Source: Hypericum androsaemum
Lineage: Eukaryota; Streptophyta; Magnoliopsida; Malpighiales; Hypericaceae
Direction of reading: 5' to 3'
NCBI GenBank assembly: GCA_963995505.1
Contig: OZ023183.1
Coordinates: forward strand, 16,736,671 to 16,800,670
DNA length: 64,000 nt
Under the pieces are notes generated by a model that did no database searches, was not told the origin of the DNA, and was given only the letters and a program-made list of their open reading frames with translations. This document shows, piece by piece, positions 24,005 to 34,072 of this stretch. Numbering within the stretch: the first letter of the stretch is position 1; each line of letters opens with the position of its first letter. Made by a program: the position numbers and the translations under genes.

Positions 24005-24946
24005 AGGTAAATTACTCTCAGGTCTCTCGTGTGTGGCTTTATCTAGGATTTAGCCCTTTATTATCAAAATGCATTACAAAGTCTCCCGTGTTTGGTTTTA
24101 TTATACTATCGGATCCCTCGCTGATATGAGCAAGCACATTTTTTTTTGTAAATGACTTGTATACTCTTACAATACATCAATAAAAATTTAATAAGTTGAG
24201 AAATATTTCCAGGACAACAAAGAATCTTGTCCGCCGCCCCACCGACTGTCTCTAATTGCCCTCCATATGCTCGTGTCGGCGTACCAGCAACTGAAGATGG
24301 TATGGGCAATTTCAAGGTTGTATTTGTTTCCTCTGATGAGAACCCAGAAGCCTTCGACGAGTGGATTAGAGACCCAGAAGCTAGAAGCCTTCGACGAGTG
24401 GATGAGAACCCAGTAATCAGAAGCCTTCGACGAGTGTATGAGAATCGAGAACGTAAAAGCCTTTAACGAGTGGTCGAGAACACAGAACCTAGAATATGTT
24501 GTCATTGCTCTTTGAGTGGATTCGTCATTGCCGCCGTCGGTATCACCTCCAGCTCCTAGAAACCGAAATCGACAGAGAACCCCAAAACAAGAAAGAAACT
24601 TTCCAAATTGCCATTGATTTCAACAAGTAGATAAGGGCGCCGGGGAGGTTGAAAGGAAGGATCGAGAGAAATTATGAGCTTGGTGGAGTGATCTTGTCAT
24701 AGCCGATGAACGGGATCGTTGACGGGACTAGCCGGGAAGGGAAGGAATCGAGAGGAAGGGGATGAACTTGTATTTTTAAGGACATTTTTGTCGTTTTAAT
24801 AAAAAATGAAAAAAATTGGATGACGTTAGCCAAGGACCCCATAGTAGAATAAAATCAAACACGGTATATTTTATAATGCATTTTGATAATAGAGGGATTA
24901 AATCATAGATAAAACTATACACTTGGGACCGGAGAGTAATTTGCCC
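24005..24946. mobile_element. Non-autonomous MULE-like element (942 bp)
   Basis: Terminal inverted repeats of about 130 bp: the left starts AGGTAAATTACTCTC and the right ends GAGAGTAATTTGCCC. Shared inner landmarks are TTATCAAAATGCATTA and CGTGTTTG(G/A)TTTTATT. A perfect 9 bp target-site duplication, TATAAAATA, lies at 23996-24004 and 24947-24955. The interior (24210-24770) is GC-richer and could hold a captured gene piece. An in-frame stretch (FKVVFVSSDENPEAFDEW) faintly resembles the nucleoredoxin type, but I do not assign it. Confidence 0.88.
24340..24475 (+). repeat. Tandem repeat inside the 24.0-24.9 kb MULE
   Basis: Four copies of a 24-30 bp unit, AAGCCTTCGACGAGTGG followed by GATGAGAACCCAG or variants. 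Confidence 0.75.
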
Positions 24947-24955
24947 TATAAAATA

Positions 24956-25467
24956 TACACTAAGTTAGTAAATTCTCAAATCACTGATTAAACAATATTA
25001 AAAACCTCCTTCATAGAAGCCTCCGCGGTTACGCAATCACAATAGCAACCTAATTGGTGCTTTGGATTTGCTCAAAATATTGGGCAATGCTAAGATTTGT
25101 TGAAACTGTGGGGAGTCTAGATACGACTTGAGACTGCTTGGAGCCTAAAAAATTGACGGACCTTGTTTTTTATAAGTAAAAATTTCATATATCTGATCAG
25201 CCAAAGCAGAGCTAAAGTCTGTTACAGTTACATCTTGATCCTCCAACTCCATAAAAAAACAAGAGATAATAATATGCTACTCAATTTTCGTACTGTGTTA
25301 CTGATATCAATGACAAATAAGATCGAAATCTTAAAAAAAACTCGATGTTAAACTTGCAAAATAAAATTCTACGGATTCAAACTAAAATTCTTGCTACGAA
25401 AGTTCAAACTATGTTTTTGAGTTTACCCTTGTGTAAGCTTGTATATATATCTAGATTAGCTAACCAA
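24956..25467. other. AT-rich intergenic spacer
   Basis: I see no gene, array or terminal repeat in this stretch. Short open frames (for example at 25163) look random. Confidence 0.5.
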
Positions 25468-25483
25468 GTAACAGATTAGTTGC

Positions 25484-25588
25484 GCCCAAGGGATTGTAGC
25501 TCAACGACACAAAACGTTACAAATATATAAGAAGTCCAGGGTTCAAATCCTCGCATTATCATGGTGTAAAATTTATCTTTAAAAAAAA
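25484..25588 (+). mobile_element. tRNA-derived SINE, ~105 bp
   Basis: Pol III-like A box (TAGCTCAACGA) and B box (GGTTCAAATCC) lie about 40 bp apart, and the element ends in an A-rich tail. It is flanked by near-perfect direct repeats: GTAACAGATTAGTTGC at 25468-25483 and GTAACGGATTAGTTGC at 25589-25604, with one mismatch. This length is typical of target-primed insertion. It is transcribed toward the plus direction. Confidence 0.85.
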
Positions 25589-26069
25589 GTAACGGATTAG
25601 TTGCCGAAGTCCTCTAGGCTAGGCTATATCTTGGATCATGGTTTGACTCGGCCTCACCATGAGCTCGAGATGCTAATCTTGTACGACTCCAATGATTAAT
25701 AAAGTTCTAACTTGAACTCTTAAAAAAAACTTGCAAATTGTCAATCAGCAACTCTTTCTTGATAACTTGTAAATTATCATCACCAAATCCCAACCAAGAT
25801 ACAAACTACTGGAAAGATTGTTCGGGGAGTAAGGAGGACAATCGAAATGGTGTGGCGATGGTTGTGAGACCGAATCCTCTCCATGTCATCAAAGTCGGAA
25901 TCAATCGCCAGATCTGGAAAGGCAGAGCTTGAGGTGGCTGCAACGGGGATGATTATTTGGGGAGTTGAGCAGCTCCGGCCCGCTGGCGACCCTCGCCCAA
26001 CGAAGTCCAGCCTCTAACTCCCCTCTACCTACGTGACTTGCAATCGGCTTCATCCTCTCTCCAATCGGC

Positions 26070-26399
26070 TTGGACCAGCACCCTTTGAACCTGGACCTCG
26101 GTGGCAACCTCGCCCCCGTCTTCGAGCATTGCCCCGAAATCCAGTCGCTCGACCTCTCCGCGTTCTACTACTGGACTGATGACATCACCCCGGCGCTCTG
26201 GGCATACCCATACGTCGCCGAGTCGCTGACCTCGCTAGATCTTCTCACCGTCTCACTAACCGACAGGTTCAAGTCCAACGAGATTCGGGATATCATCGCG
26301 GCTTGTGGCAACCTTACTAGGTTTCTAGTCGCCTGTGTGTTTGATCCGGTGTACTTGGGTTCGTCGACGATGGGTCCAATGGGTCTTCATTGTGCTTAA
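26070..26399 (+). pseudogene. MAX2: MAX2/D3-like F-box LRR gene fragment
   Basis: MAX2 is the F-box/LRR subunit of the SCF complex in strigolactone and karrikin signalling. The open frame carries family-specific LRR stretches: CPEIQSLDLSAFYYWTDDIT, ALWAYPYVAESLTSLDLLT and IIAACGNLTRFLVACVFDP. This is roughly 90 contiguous residues of a protein of about 700. No F-box and no later repeats are seen, and the frame runs into unrelated sequence after VYLGS. The codons are strongly GC-rich compared with the flanks. No flanking terminal inverted repeat was found, so whether this is transposon capture or a truncated duplicate is open. Confidence 0.85.
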
Positions 26400-26907
26400 C
26401 TTGTTGGGAGACCTTTACCACCTTTCAAATATCCTACTCGACTCGAATCTAGATTAGTCGACCTAGTGGGCCGGATACCGAATGGTATAAAAAACATATT
26501 ACATATAAAATAAGAAATATTAAATGCATATCTATCTAAAACTAAATGAGAGATCACGTAATATCTTCACCCATGACTTATTATTGTCCTGGATTTTTTT
26601 TTGAGGGTGTTGTCCTGGATTTCATTCACACTTCATTAAAATGTTTGGTGGCGGGACTCCAACACCTTTCTCTCTCTCCCCATTGAACGTTCCCGCATAA
26701 TTATCGTCAATGGGCTTTTAACAGGTAACAACACCCATTTATATTTACTTGAGAACAAGTACAAGACTTTATTGTTTTATCGTCTAGACCTTATTGGAAC
26801 CTGATGATCATTATTACATACCAAGCATCGCAAAAAAGAAAATAAGACTAACGTTCGAGCATTTGAAAATGCAAATACACCGGTCTGACGATAGAACAAA
26901 AATATTC
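26400..26907. other. Intergenic spacer and 3' flank of the PR-10 gene
   Basis: AT-rich; no open frame or repeat of note. The minus-strand 3'UTR of the PR-10 gene probably occupies about 26760-26907. Confidence 0.5.
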
Positions 26908-27483
26908 TTAAGTACAAACATCCGAGTTGGCAATAAGGTAGTCTCCCATTAGCTTGAAAAAGCCGTCGGCGTTCTTTCTTAGAACTTTAACTCCCTCTTC
27001 ATGTACACTGCAACCAGGCTTGGGGTGGAAGTGGATGATTAGCTTCCCCTTGCATCCTTCACCTACGGATTCCAGCTTTGCCTCGTACACAATACATTCA
27101 AGATTGCCACGCAACTGACCGCCTTCGAATAAAGTGTACTTGCAATAGTAATTCTCGGTGTCCAGTTCCTCGATCCTGTGCAGCATGTACGTGAAGGGAA
27201 GTCCTGCGGGAAAAAAAACTTATCGAGAAGAATCTTTTTATTCAACTCGAAACCTTAACATAAAGGGTACATGCATTTATCACAGTTAAAAACAATAACC
27301 TTGGACGAAAGTGGTCTTATGGGCGGTACCAACTCCTCCGTCGCCTTGGATGATCTCGCAGCTCTTGAAGACATGAGGATGAGCCTTAGGCGCGACGACA
27401 TGTCGTTCAATGGTCAATGCCTTGAACAGCCTGTGGGCTGCCGCTGGGGATGTGCTCTCTTGGCTAACAGTGAGCACCGCCAT
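26908..27483 (-). CDS. PR-10 / Bet v 1-family protein, two exons, complete
   Basis: Small cytosolic protein of the START-like Bet v 1 fold, whose members bind hydrophobic ligands. Exon 1 is 27483-27300 and exon 2 is 27203-26908, giving 159 residues, the family's normal length. The single intron (27299-27204) interrupts the codon of the Gly in the FVQG/LPF region, its conserved position in this family. Visible features: start MAVLTVSQE, glycine loop GDGGVGT at residues 47-53, a [10 protein letters not shown] segment after the intron, and a C-terminal helix ending in DYLIANSD. No frame defect is seen. The next exon would be expected within 100 bp and is found. No other PR-10 copy lies in the window. 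A weak TATA-like TATTTAT lies about 75 bp upstream. It could be an MLP or a classical PR-10; the sequence looks closer to PR-10. Confidence 0.93.
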
Positions 27484-27773
27484 GCCTTGGTCAATTTGCT
27501 ACAAGGGCACAACAACTAATTTGGAATTAAGTCACATGAGATTTGTACGTGTCTGTGATAAATAGGAGAACGAGGTCTGCATGTGCTAGTTTTTTTAATG
27601 CTTTTCTTACGCCACAAGAGGACCTTCTTTAGTAGTTTTTATATGACTATAATATCTAGCCTTGACTAGTTTGAGACTTTATTTATTATTTGGGGTGTAA
27701 TTTTTCTAATAGCGTTTCTTCTCATTTGTCGATAGTAATAAGAGAATCTAAATTTCTTATAACTTAAAAAGTT

Positions 27774-28909
27774 GAAAAAGTATACTTAAATATCATGTAA
27801 TTTTAAGCTTTTTAAATTAAGATAATGTGATTTAAAATTGTATTTTTTAGTCATGTAATCCTAAACTACCCCTTTTTTGTCCTACATTGACATTTCGTTT
27901 GTGTTAGCTGATATAACGTGGCATATAGCAAATAACTAAATTAGCCCCAATTTTATTTTATTTTTGTAAAAAATCTCTTTATCTTCTACATCCCACCTGC
28001 ATCTTCTTCCTTCCATTTTTTAGGGGAATCTTACTTCCAACTTCAATCTCCAAAAACACGATCTTCAAAAACAAGAATCTCCAAAAACATAACATAACAT
28101 TTTACTAAACATGTAGGACAAAAAGGGTCGTTTAGGAGGATGTGGTGCCTAAGTGGACAGACAAGTGGACATGCAGCTAGCTATCCGGCAATGTTTTAAA
28201 AACTACGGGCCGACCGGTCGGACCGCTACCCGAAACTAAATATGGGTCAAATTTTCTCTAAACCCCAGAATGCAGTTCGACCGGCTAAAATCTGGTCGGA
28301 CTGCCCGGTCAGGTATTTCTGGGTGACCCAGTTCGCTTTGATCAGAAAAATTAGTGTTTATTTTTCCCATTTTATCTGATTTAATTTAGAAACAAAACCT
28401 CAACGTCCACATTCGGAGAGTGTACATCACTTTTTTATCACAAAAAACTTATTTTTTAACAATTCTTGATAATATTTTAACTAAGTCAAACGAATTGGAC
28501 TAATATGTCGAACCTGAAAACTTGTATAATCATCTTCTTGTTCTTCTAGACTTGTTTAATTCATATTTGAAGACTTTGTTTGAATAAATTGTATAACAAA
28601 GTTGCTAAATATTTAAACTTATTTAATATTTTATCATTTTATATGTTAAATTAAATTTATTTAATATTATTTAATTATATTAATATAAAATAAAAGTACC
28701 GGTCTGACTGTCGGCCCAACCGGTCTGACCGGGTGAATCAAAACTTTTAAGAATTTCGGGTCGCCTTCCGAGTCGGTTTTAAAAATATTACTACCCGGGA
28801 TTGAGGCATGTCCGAGCAAAAAAATCACAGGACTAAAAACGCAATTTTAAACCATATAGCCTTAATTTGGAAAGCGTAAAGCTACAAATTACTTAAGTGT
28901 ACTTTTTCT
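27774..28909. mobile_element. MULE-like element with a nested hAT-like insertion
   Basis: Terminal inverted repeats of about 85 bp: the left starts GAAAAAGTATACTTAAAT and the right ends CTTAAGTGTACTTTTTCT. Shared inner landmarks are AAATTAAG and TTTAAAATTG. A perfect 9 bp target-site duplication, TAAAAAGTT, lies at 27765-27773 and 28910-28918. The element contains the 602 bp insertion at 28189-28790, so its own length is about 0.53 kb. No coding capacity. Confidence 0.87.
28189..28790. mobile_element. hAT-like non-autonomous element (602 bp)
   Basis: Inverted ends CAATGTTTTAAAAAC and GTTTTAAAAATATTA are flanked by an 8 bp direct repeat, CTATCCGG (28181-28188) and CTACCCGG (28791-28798), with one mismatch. 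An 8 bp duplication is the hAT signature. The subterminal regions are rich in ACCGG and CCGGTC motifs in both orientations (for example CCGACCGGTCGGACCG), a common hAT subterminal pattern. No transposase. Confidence 0.8.
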
Positions 28910-29242
28910 TAAAAAGTTTAAGTCAAAATTATTGTGGTTATTTAACTAATCGTGATTCATATGATACTAAATTAATTGTGATTCCTATAATGGCTATTAA
29001 AGTATTTCTTATTGCTGATGTCATAGCATATACTGAAATGTCAAATTTCATCTAGAACCCGAGACAAGTTTTTTAGGAAAACTGAGTAAAAATAATTAAA
29101 AAGACTGACCAGCCAATTTTCCAGTCAATGCCAAAGAGGCATGATCCCAAACAATGGACACGTGTTTATTATATTGGACAAAAATAACTCAATATTCCAA
29201 TAAAGAGCAAAAAAAGACTGAAAGTTGACTAGTACCGAACAT

Positions 29243-29450
29243 GAGACAGGATTGAGTGGGGACTACTAAAATCTTGTCTCCATGTATGGACTTAATTAAA
29301 GGCCGTCAAATTTGATTTTAAATCTAAATATTTGAATCCAAGGACCATTAATCTATCAAGGGTATTTTTGACATTTTACCAGTCTGGTACCAATTAGGGA
29401 TTCTACCCCACTACCATTTTAACTTTTATCTCCCAAAATTGGGAAAAAAA
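29243..29450 (+). mobile_element. Left end of a MULE-like element related to the one at 56749
   Basis: From GAGACAGGATTGAGTGGGGAC the sequence tracks the left terminal repeat of the 56749-58099 Pack-MULE for about 150-180 bp. Shared landmarks are GTGGGGACTA, TATGGACT, AGATTTGA or CAAATTTGA, and ATTTTTGA. A 9-mer immediately before it (ACCGAACAT, 29234-29242) recurs at 32550-32558, hinting at the right border, but no matching right inverted repeat was found there. The right boundary is therefore unresolved. Confidence 0.55.
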
Positions 29451-29677
29451 ATCTAGCCGCCAAAACCGTCTCTCTCCTCTATTTTAAAATTAATTATTCT
29501 TCTTTTTCTTCTTCCAAATCTCATCCATTCTTTTGTTATTTCTCAACTCTAAACAGCCCCATCTTCTTTTTTCTTTGCTTCTTTTTGTCTTCGTTTTATT
29601 TTGCAGCTTCTTTTTTTTAGTTTTAATCTGTGGAAGAGAAATAAATGTCAAGAATGAGAACCTATGGGAAGCTACCG

Positions 29678-29938
29678 TGTGATACCCTATAAATGATATG
29701 TTCTGTCTGAAATGCTTAAGTAATTTGATTTGACTATTCATATCAACAAGATGCACCTTCTTTTCTGGCACACATCTTGAGAGAACTCCAAGGTTAAACA
29801 CGTTTAGCCGAGAGTAGGATCAGGATGGATGACCTCCTGGGAAGTATTTTCTGGGATGCGTGTGAGTGAGGACAAAATACGCTGGAAAAGACCTGTGTTG
29901 GTCTGTGGAGACAGTCAATCAAATAACGAGGTGCTACA
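29678..29938 (+). repeat. Cassandra 5' LTR
   Basis: Starts TGTGATACCC and ends GCTACA. About 29775-29845 carries the 5S rRNA-like 3' half: GAACTCCAAGGTTAAACACG, then CGAGAGTAGGATCAGGATGG and CCTCCTGGGAAG. It matches plant 5S rRNA in sense orientation, including the internal Pol III control region. Confidence 0.92.
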
Positions 29939-30066
29939 TTTGGTATCAGAGTAATATCTCTGCTAGTACGGTGTGGTTCGGGAATCGAATGCACCCGAAA
30001 ATGAGAGATTCTGGGATTGTCTGATTCTGGCGCGACGAGGTCGTTGCGTATTTAAGGAAGGGTGAA

Positions 30067-30319
30067 TGTGATACCCCGTAAATGATATGTTTTGTCTGAA
30101 ATACTTAAGTGATTTGATTTGACTATTCATATCAACAAGGTGCACCTTCTTTTCTGGCACACATCTTGAGAGAACTCCAAGGTTAAACGCGTTTAGCCGG
30201 GAGTAGGATCATGATGGGTGACCTGTATTTTCTGGGATGCATGTGAGTGAGGACAAAATACGCTGGAAAAGACCTATGTTGGTCTGTGGAGACAGTCAAT
30301 CAAATCACGGAACGTTACA
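30067..30319 (+). repeat. Cassandra 3' LTR
   Basis: Starts TGTGATACCCCGTAAATG and ends CGTTACA. It is near-identical to the 5' LTR except for a ~10 bp deletion in the 5S-like segment and scattered substitutions, which suggests an old insertion. Confidence 0.9.
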
Positions 30320-30780
30320 CACTGCTCGCAAGTCTGCCGTTCTCCTCCGGCCACGCTGCATTATTCGGTCCGACGCCACTACTTTTTGGCCTTCATTCCA
30401 CTTTTTTACCAAGATTTTGTTAAAAAAAATTGGGACACTAATCGTCGCTCATCTCCATCTCATCCCCTTCAAAGTCTCCCCTCCTATTTATTCTCTTCCC
30501 CTCCTACACTGGCGACCGGTGAGAGTACGACGAGCCCAACGGCGAGCTTACGACGAGCACGGTGACCGACGATCAGTCGTCTATTCACCACCCTCGATCG
30601 ACAAACCCAAGTAACCAGGCTAAGGACGAGGATCCAGGAACTTTTCACTGGCGGCCTAAGGACAAGGATCCAAAATCTTTTCGCCGTCCACCATCTCGTA
30701 GCACTTCTTTGCTGACGATGACTACTCCTTGTCCTTGATGTCACTTGACTTCACCGTTTATGGGGCTTACTGGGTTTTGC
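30320..30780. other. GC-richer block of unknown origin
   Basis: Follows the Cassandra element. The stretch 30480-30680 is GC-rich with GACGAGC-like repeats and an open frame on each strand, but no recognisable protein. It may be a captured gene piece of the element whose left end is at 29243. Confidence 0.35.
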
Positions 30781-30784
30781 AAAA

Positions 30785-31915
30785 AAATTGGTTTTAGTCT
30801 GTAATGATATTAGTTTGAGTATGTATTGATATTGGTTTAAGTCTGTATTGATATTAGTTTTAGTCTGTAATGATATTGATTTAAGTCTGTATTGATATTA
30901 GTTTTAGTCTGTATTGATATTGGTTTTAGTCTATAACTTGTGTACAGTTTCAACCACTGAAAAAACTGTTGCAAGAGTTGACTATGGTTAAGCTTTTAGA
31001 CGTGGAGGGTTCTTGAATTTCGTCTGTAATTAATTTATTATTGAACTTGAATTAGAGATTTTGTTCTTGATGAGACTTTCATGTAAAGTAAAAAAATTTA
31101 CTTTATTTTGGGAGAATTATAGTTGTTTTGGTTGGAAGAATCATACCAATTTTTTGAGTGATATTGGTGTCATTTTTGTTTCAGATTTGTTTGATTGAAT
31201 TTATTTGGAGTGATATTGGTTTGTATGTGAAGCGATATTTGTTTGCATGTGTGAAAATATTGGTTCGCATGTGTGACGATATTGGTTCGCATGTGTGACG
31301 ATATTTGTTTTCAAATATAGTGATATTGATTTTGCGATATAGTGATATTGGTTTTCAGATGTAGTGATATTGATTTTGCGATGTAGTGATATTAGTTTTC
31401 GAATGTACTGATATTGGTTTTCAAATGTAGTAATATTGATTTGCATGTGTAGTGATATTGGTTTTCAAATGTAATGATATTGATTTTTCAATGCAGTGAT
31501 ATTGATTTTCGAATGTAGTGATATTGGTTTTCGAATGTAGTGATTTTGGTTTGCATGTATAGTGATATTAGTTTTCGAATGTAATGATATTGGTTTTTGA
31601 ATGTAGTGATATTAGTTTTCGAATTTAGTGATGTGTAGTGATATTGATTTGCATGTGTAATGATATTGGTTTTTGAATGTAGTTATATTGGTTTTCGAAT
31701 TTAGTGATATTGATTTTCGAATGCAAACCAATATCACATTACTTCAAAACCAATATCACAACGCATGCAAACCAATATCACGGGAACAAGCAAACAAATA
31801 TTACGACTGCAAGAAAACCAATATCAATGCACATGCAAACCAATATTAATCCACATGCAAACCAATATCACGAAAGCATACAAACCAATATCAATTCACA
31901 TTCAAACAAATATCA
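30785..31915. repeat. TGATATTGG minisatellite in two opposite orientations
   Basis: In 30785-30930 the unit is about 20-22 bp (TTTAGTCTGTATTGATATTGG). In 31195-31722 the units are mostly 20-23 bp (TGATATTGGTTTTCGAATGTAG and variants), over 20 copies. At about 31723 the orientation flips, and 31725-31915 holds about eight units of GCATGCAAACCAATATCAC type, so the array forms a large imperfect palindrome. A related array lies at 57640-57960. Confidence 0.88.
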
Positions 31916-32590
31916 CCATATTTTTTACCTCAAATTTGTTAATTACAATCAACAACTTCACATTCTTGACCAAGTATTCCATCAATGCTTTCATCTGAAT
32001 AAGTATTGTTAGTTGTCGTATCGCTACCTATCGAAATCGTAATTGAATAACTTTAACAATATGTATCTCGGAGAAGAAAACTCTCCCATCCACAGAGAAG
32101 AAAAAATGAAGAAAAAAGCACGAAGAAAGAACTATAAAATTGTAACCCAATTCTTAGGTTTATTTAATTTTTTACCTCCCATGGTATCGCTACCTTCAAT
32201 ATTTGATCTAGTTTTAGTTGTTTCAAAGCCCTCCCATGGAGAATAAGGAACGAGGTTCATTCCTTGGTATATTAATGTTTGGTTGAATAAAATCATCTTC
32301 TTGGGGTGGGAGCGGATTTGAATTCACAAGAATGTGAATCATCTTCTTGTTATGGAATGTGAATCGTCTTCACGTGGGATTTTGTTGTTGCCTTTTTTAG
32401 CCTAATTTTTAGTTTGATTTGGTTTCAATCAGTTTCCCAAAATTATCTCTAACTGCATTATTAATATCTAGATTGTCACTATATCTCCTTTAGTCCCTAA
32501 GGGTGGGGACTAGTCTAGTTTCTACCAAATTTGACCCCCACCGAACATAGGTTCCACCCATGATCCAACCCGAACCCAATACGGAATCCT
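31916..32590. other. AT-rich spacer
   Basis: No gene is recognised. The 9-mer ACCGAACAT at 32550-32558 may be the right target duplication of the element that starts at 29243. Confidence 0.4.
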
Positions 32591-32599
32591 CCCGACCCA

Positions 32600-32880
32600 C
32601 TATCAAGTTCCGGTGATGGCATCCTTAACCTTGCTCCGCAAGGAACAACCATACTCCTTGGCGTAGTCCTTCATGTGGCTGTCCGTGTTGTAGATCTGAC
32701 TCTGGGCGAAGTCCACCCTATTTGCTCTGAGCAGGTGCATCCCCTGGACGTACCGGTAACCCTAGGACATCCCCCAAGAACTGCCAACCCAAACTTGCAC
32801 ACCGAGATCGCCCAAGGAACCACCACGAATGGGGCCACCGTATCCGGGACCCAATCGCAAACTAAAGAAAAACTAAGAGA
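32600..32880 (-). pseudogene. Unidentified coding-like fragment
   Basis: Read on the minus strand, about 50 codons are clean and protein-like (GYRYVQGMHLLRANRVDFAQ, then SQIYNTDSHMKDYAKEYGC) and end at a TGA near 32608. A TAG lies just upstream of the first Gly, and the frame beyond it is broken. The GC content is higher than the flanks. I do not recognise the family. It looks like the C-terminal end of a gene that was truncated or captured. Confidence 0.5.
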
Positions 32881-33623
32881 ATCGAACTAATCGACTTAGT
32901 TGATGTATGGATATTAGGCGTGTTGTGACACTTCTGGTTTCAAATTTTAAAGGTCTAAAGGATGGATAAAACACATTTTTACGGCTTGTATTCGTATTGA
33001 AAATTAGAATCAATGATACCGATAAAATGGAGACGTGAGGAGGGAATACAGGAACACACTCGGATAAGCCCCTTCACTCAATGGAATCCACCAACGAGAT
33101 CAGAAAGACACTCTACACTCGATGAAATCTATCAAAGAGTATCGAGCAAGACACATGATAGGATTCTTCACTCGATAGAATCCACCAAAGAGATTCGGGT
33201 TGCAATCTACACTCAATAGAATTCACCAAGGAGTTTCGAACAACTCGTCACCCTAAGGAATCCACATTAAGACTAAGAGGATAACTAAAATAAAAACATC
33301 TTCTAAAACAAGTCAATAGACTAAAATACAAAGGTTGCTTCAACGACCTTTTAATTTTATCATAACTCTTCTCAGATTTCTGAATACATCTTATGAAAGG
33401 ACTTATAACTTTTACTACAGAACTCAAAATTTTGAACTGTTTGATTCATTAGAAATTAGACATCCAGACCTTCCAATGATATCTTAGTTGACCATATTTA
33501 ATGAAGTAATGGCCCTGAAATATCTCTGTAGATTGACCCTTAGAATCTCTCTTCTAGAATTCTGTCTCCTGATGGAAAAATAGCAATAACTTCATCTTGG
33601 AGACTCCAAATGACTGTAGCTGC

Positions 33624-33628
<5 letters not shown>

Positions 33629-33661
<33 letters not shown>

Positions 33662-33662
33662 A
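33629..33662 (+). repeat. (CT)n microsatellite followed by a C/T-rich tract
   Basis: About 16 CT units, then a pyrimidine-rich stretch to about 33900. No gene is visible at 32890-34070; degenerate ~40 bp repeats (CTCGATGAAATC- and CCACCAA-type) occur at 33055-33240. Confidence 0.85.
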
Positions 33663-34072
33663 TTAAGAGCTTCCCTTCTCTTCTCTTCTCTTCCCTTTAC
33701 TTTTTCTCTTCCTCTACCATATTCCTCCTTCCTTCTCCACCTCACTGCCATCCTCCTCCACCCTCACCCTCATCTCCTTCCAGTTTTTCATTTTTTCCTA
33801 TTTTCTTCTTCCCCTCCCTAGTTCTCTCCACCGTCTACCTTCCCTCTGCCATCTCCACCCTCCTTGACCACTGCCATCTTGTAGACCTCCAGCAGATTGC
33901 TACTGATCTGTTAAGATCTTTGACTCAGACAACCTCCAGGCCTCCGGTTGACAACCTCATGTCCTTCAGTCGTCATTTTCTATCCTCCAGGCCATTTCGG
34001 TCGTCGGTCGAAAGCCACCGGCAACAGAGCTGCTCGTTCGCTGTCCCCTGTTCTGACTGGTCGGCTGACCGC

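Larger units (their letters stand above)
29678..30319 (+). mobile_element. Cassandra TRIM retrotransposon, complete (two LTRs)
   Basis: Two direct LTRs (29678-29938 and 30067-30319) flank a ~128 bp internal region. A primer binding site (TGGTATCAGAG, 29941) follows the first LTR, and a purine tract (AAGGAAGGGTGAA) precedes the second. There is no coding capacity, as usual for TRIMs. Both LTRs contain a 5S rRNA-like segment, which is diagnostic for Cassandra. The second LTR lacks about 10 bp (TCCTGGGAAG) within this segment. No perfect 5 bp target duplication is visible. Confidence 0.92.

Noticed and set aside
25484..25588. A tRNA gene
   Set aside because: A and B boxes are present but no cloverleaf can be formed, and the element has an A-rich tail and target duplications.
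29678..30319. 5S rRNA genes
   Set aside because: Only the 3' half of 5S is present and diverged, embedded in LTRs with primer site and purine tract. This is Cassandra, not a 5S gene.
30785..31915. CRISPR-like array
   Set aside because: Eukaryotic minisatellite with degenerate units and no distinct repeat/spacer structure.
32490..32550. Right terminal inverted repeat of the 29243 element
   Set aside because: The DNA before the matching 9-mer ACCGAACAT does not align as an inverted copy of the left end, so I did not call a closed element.
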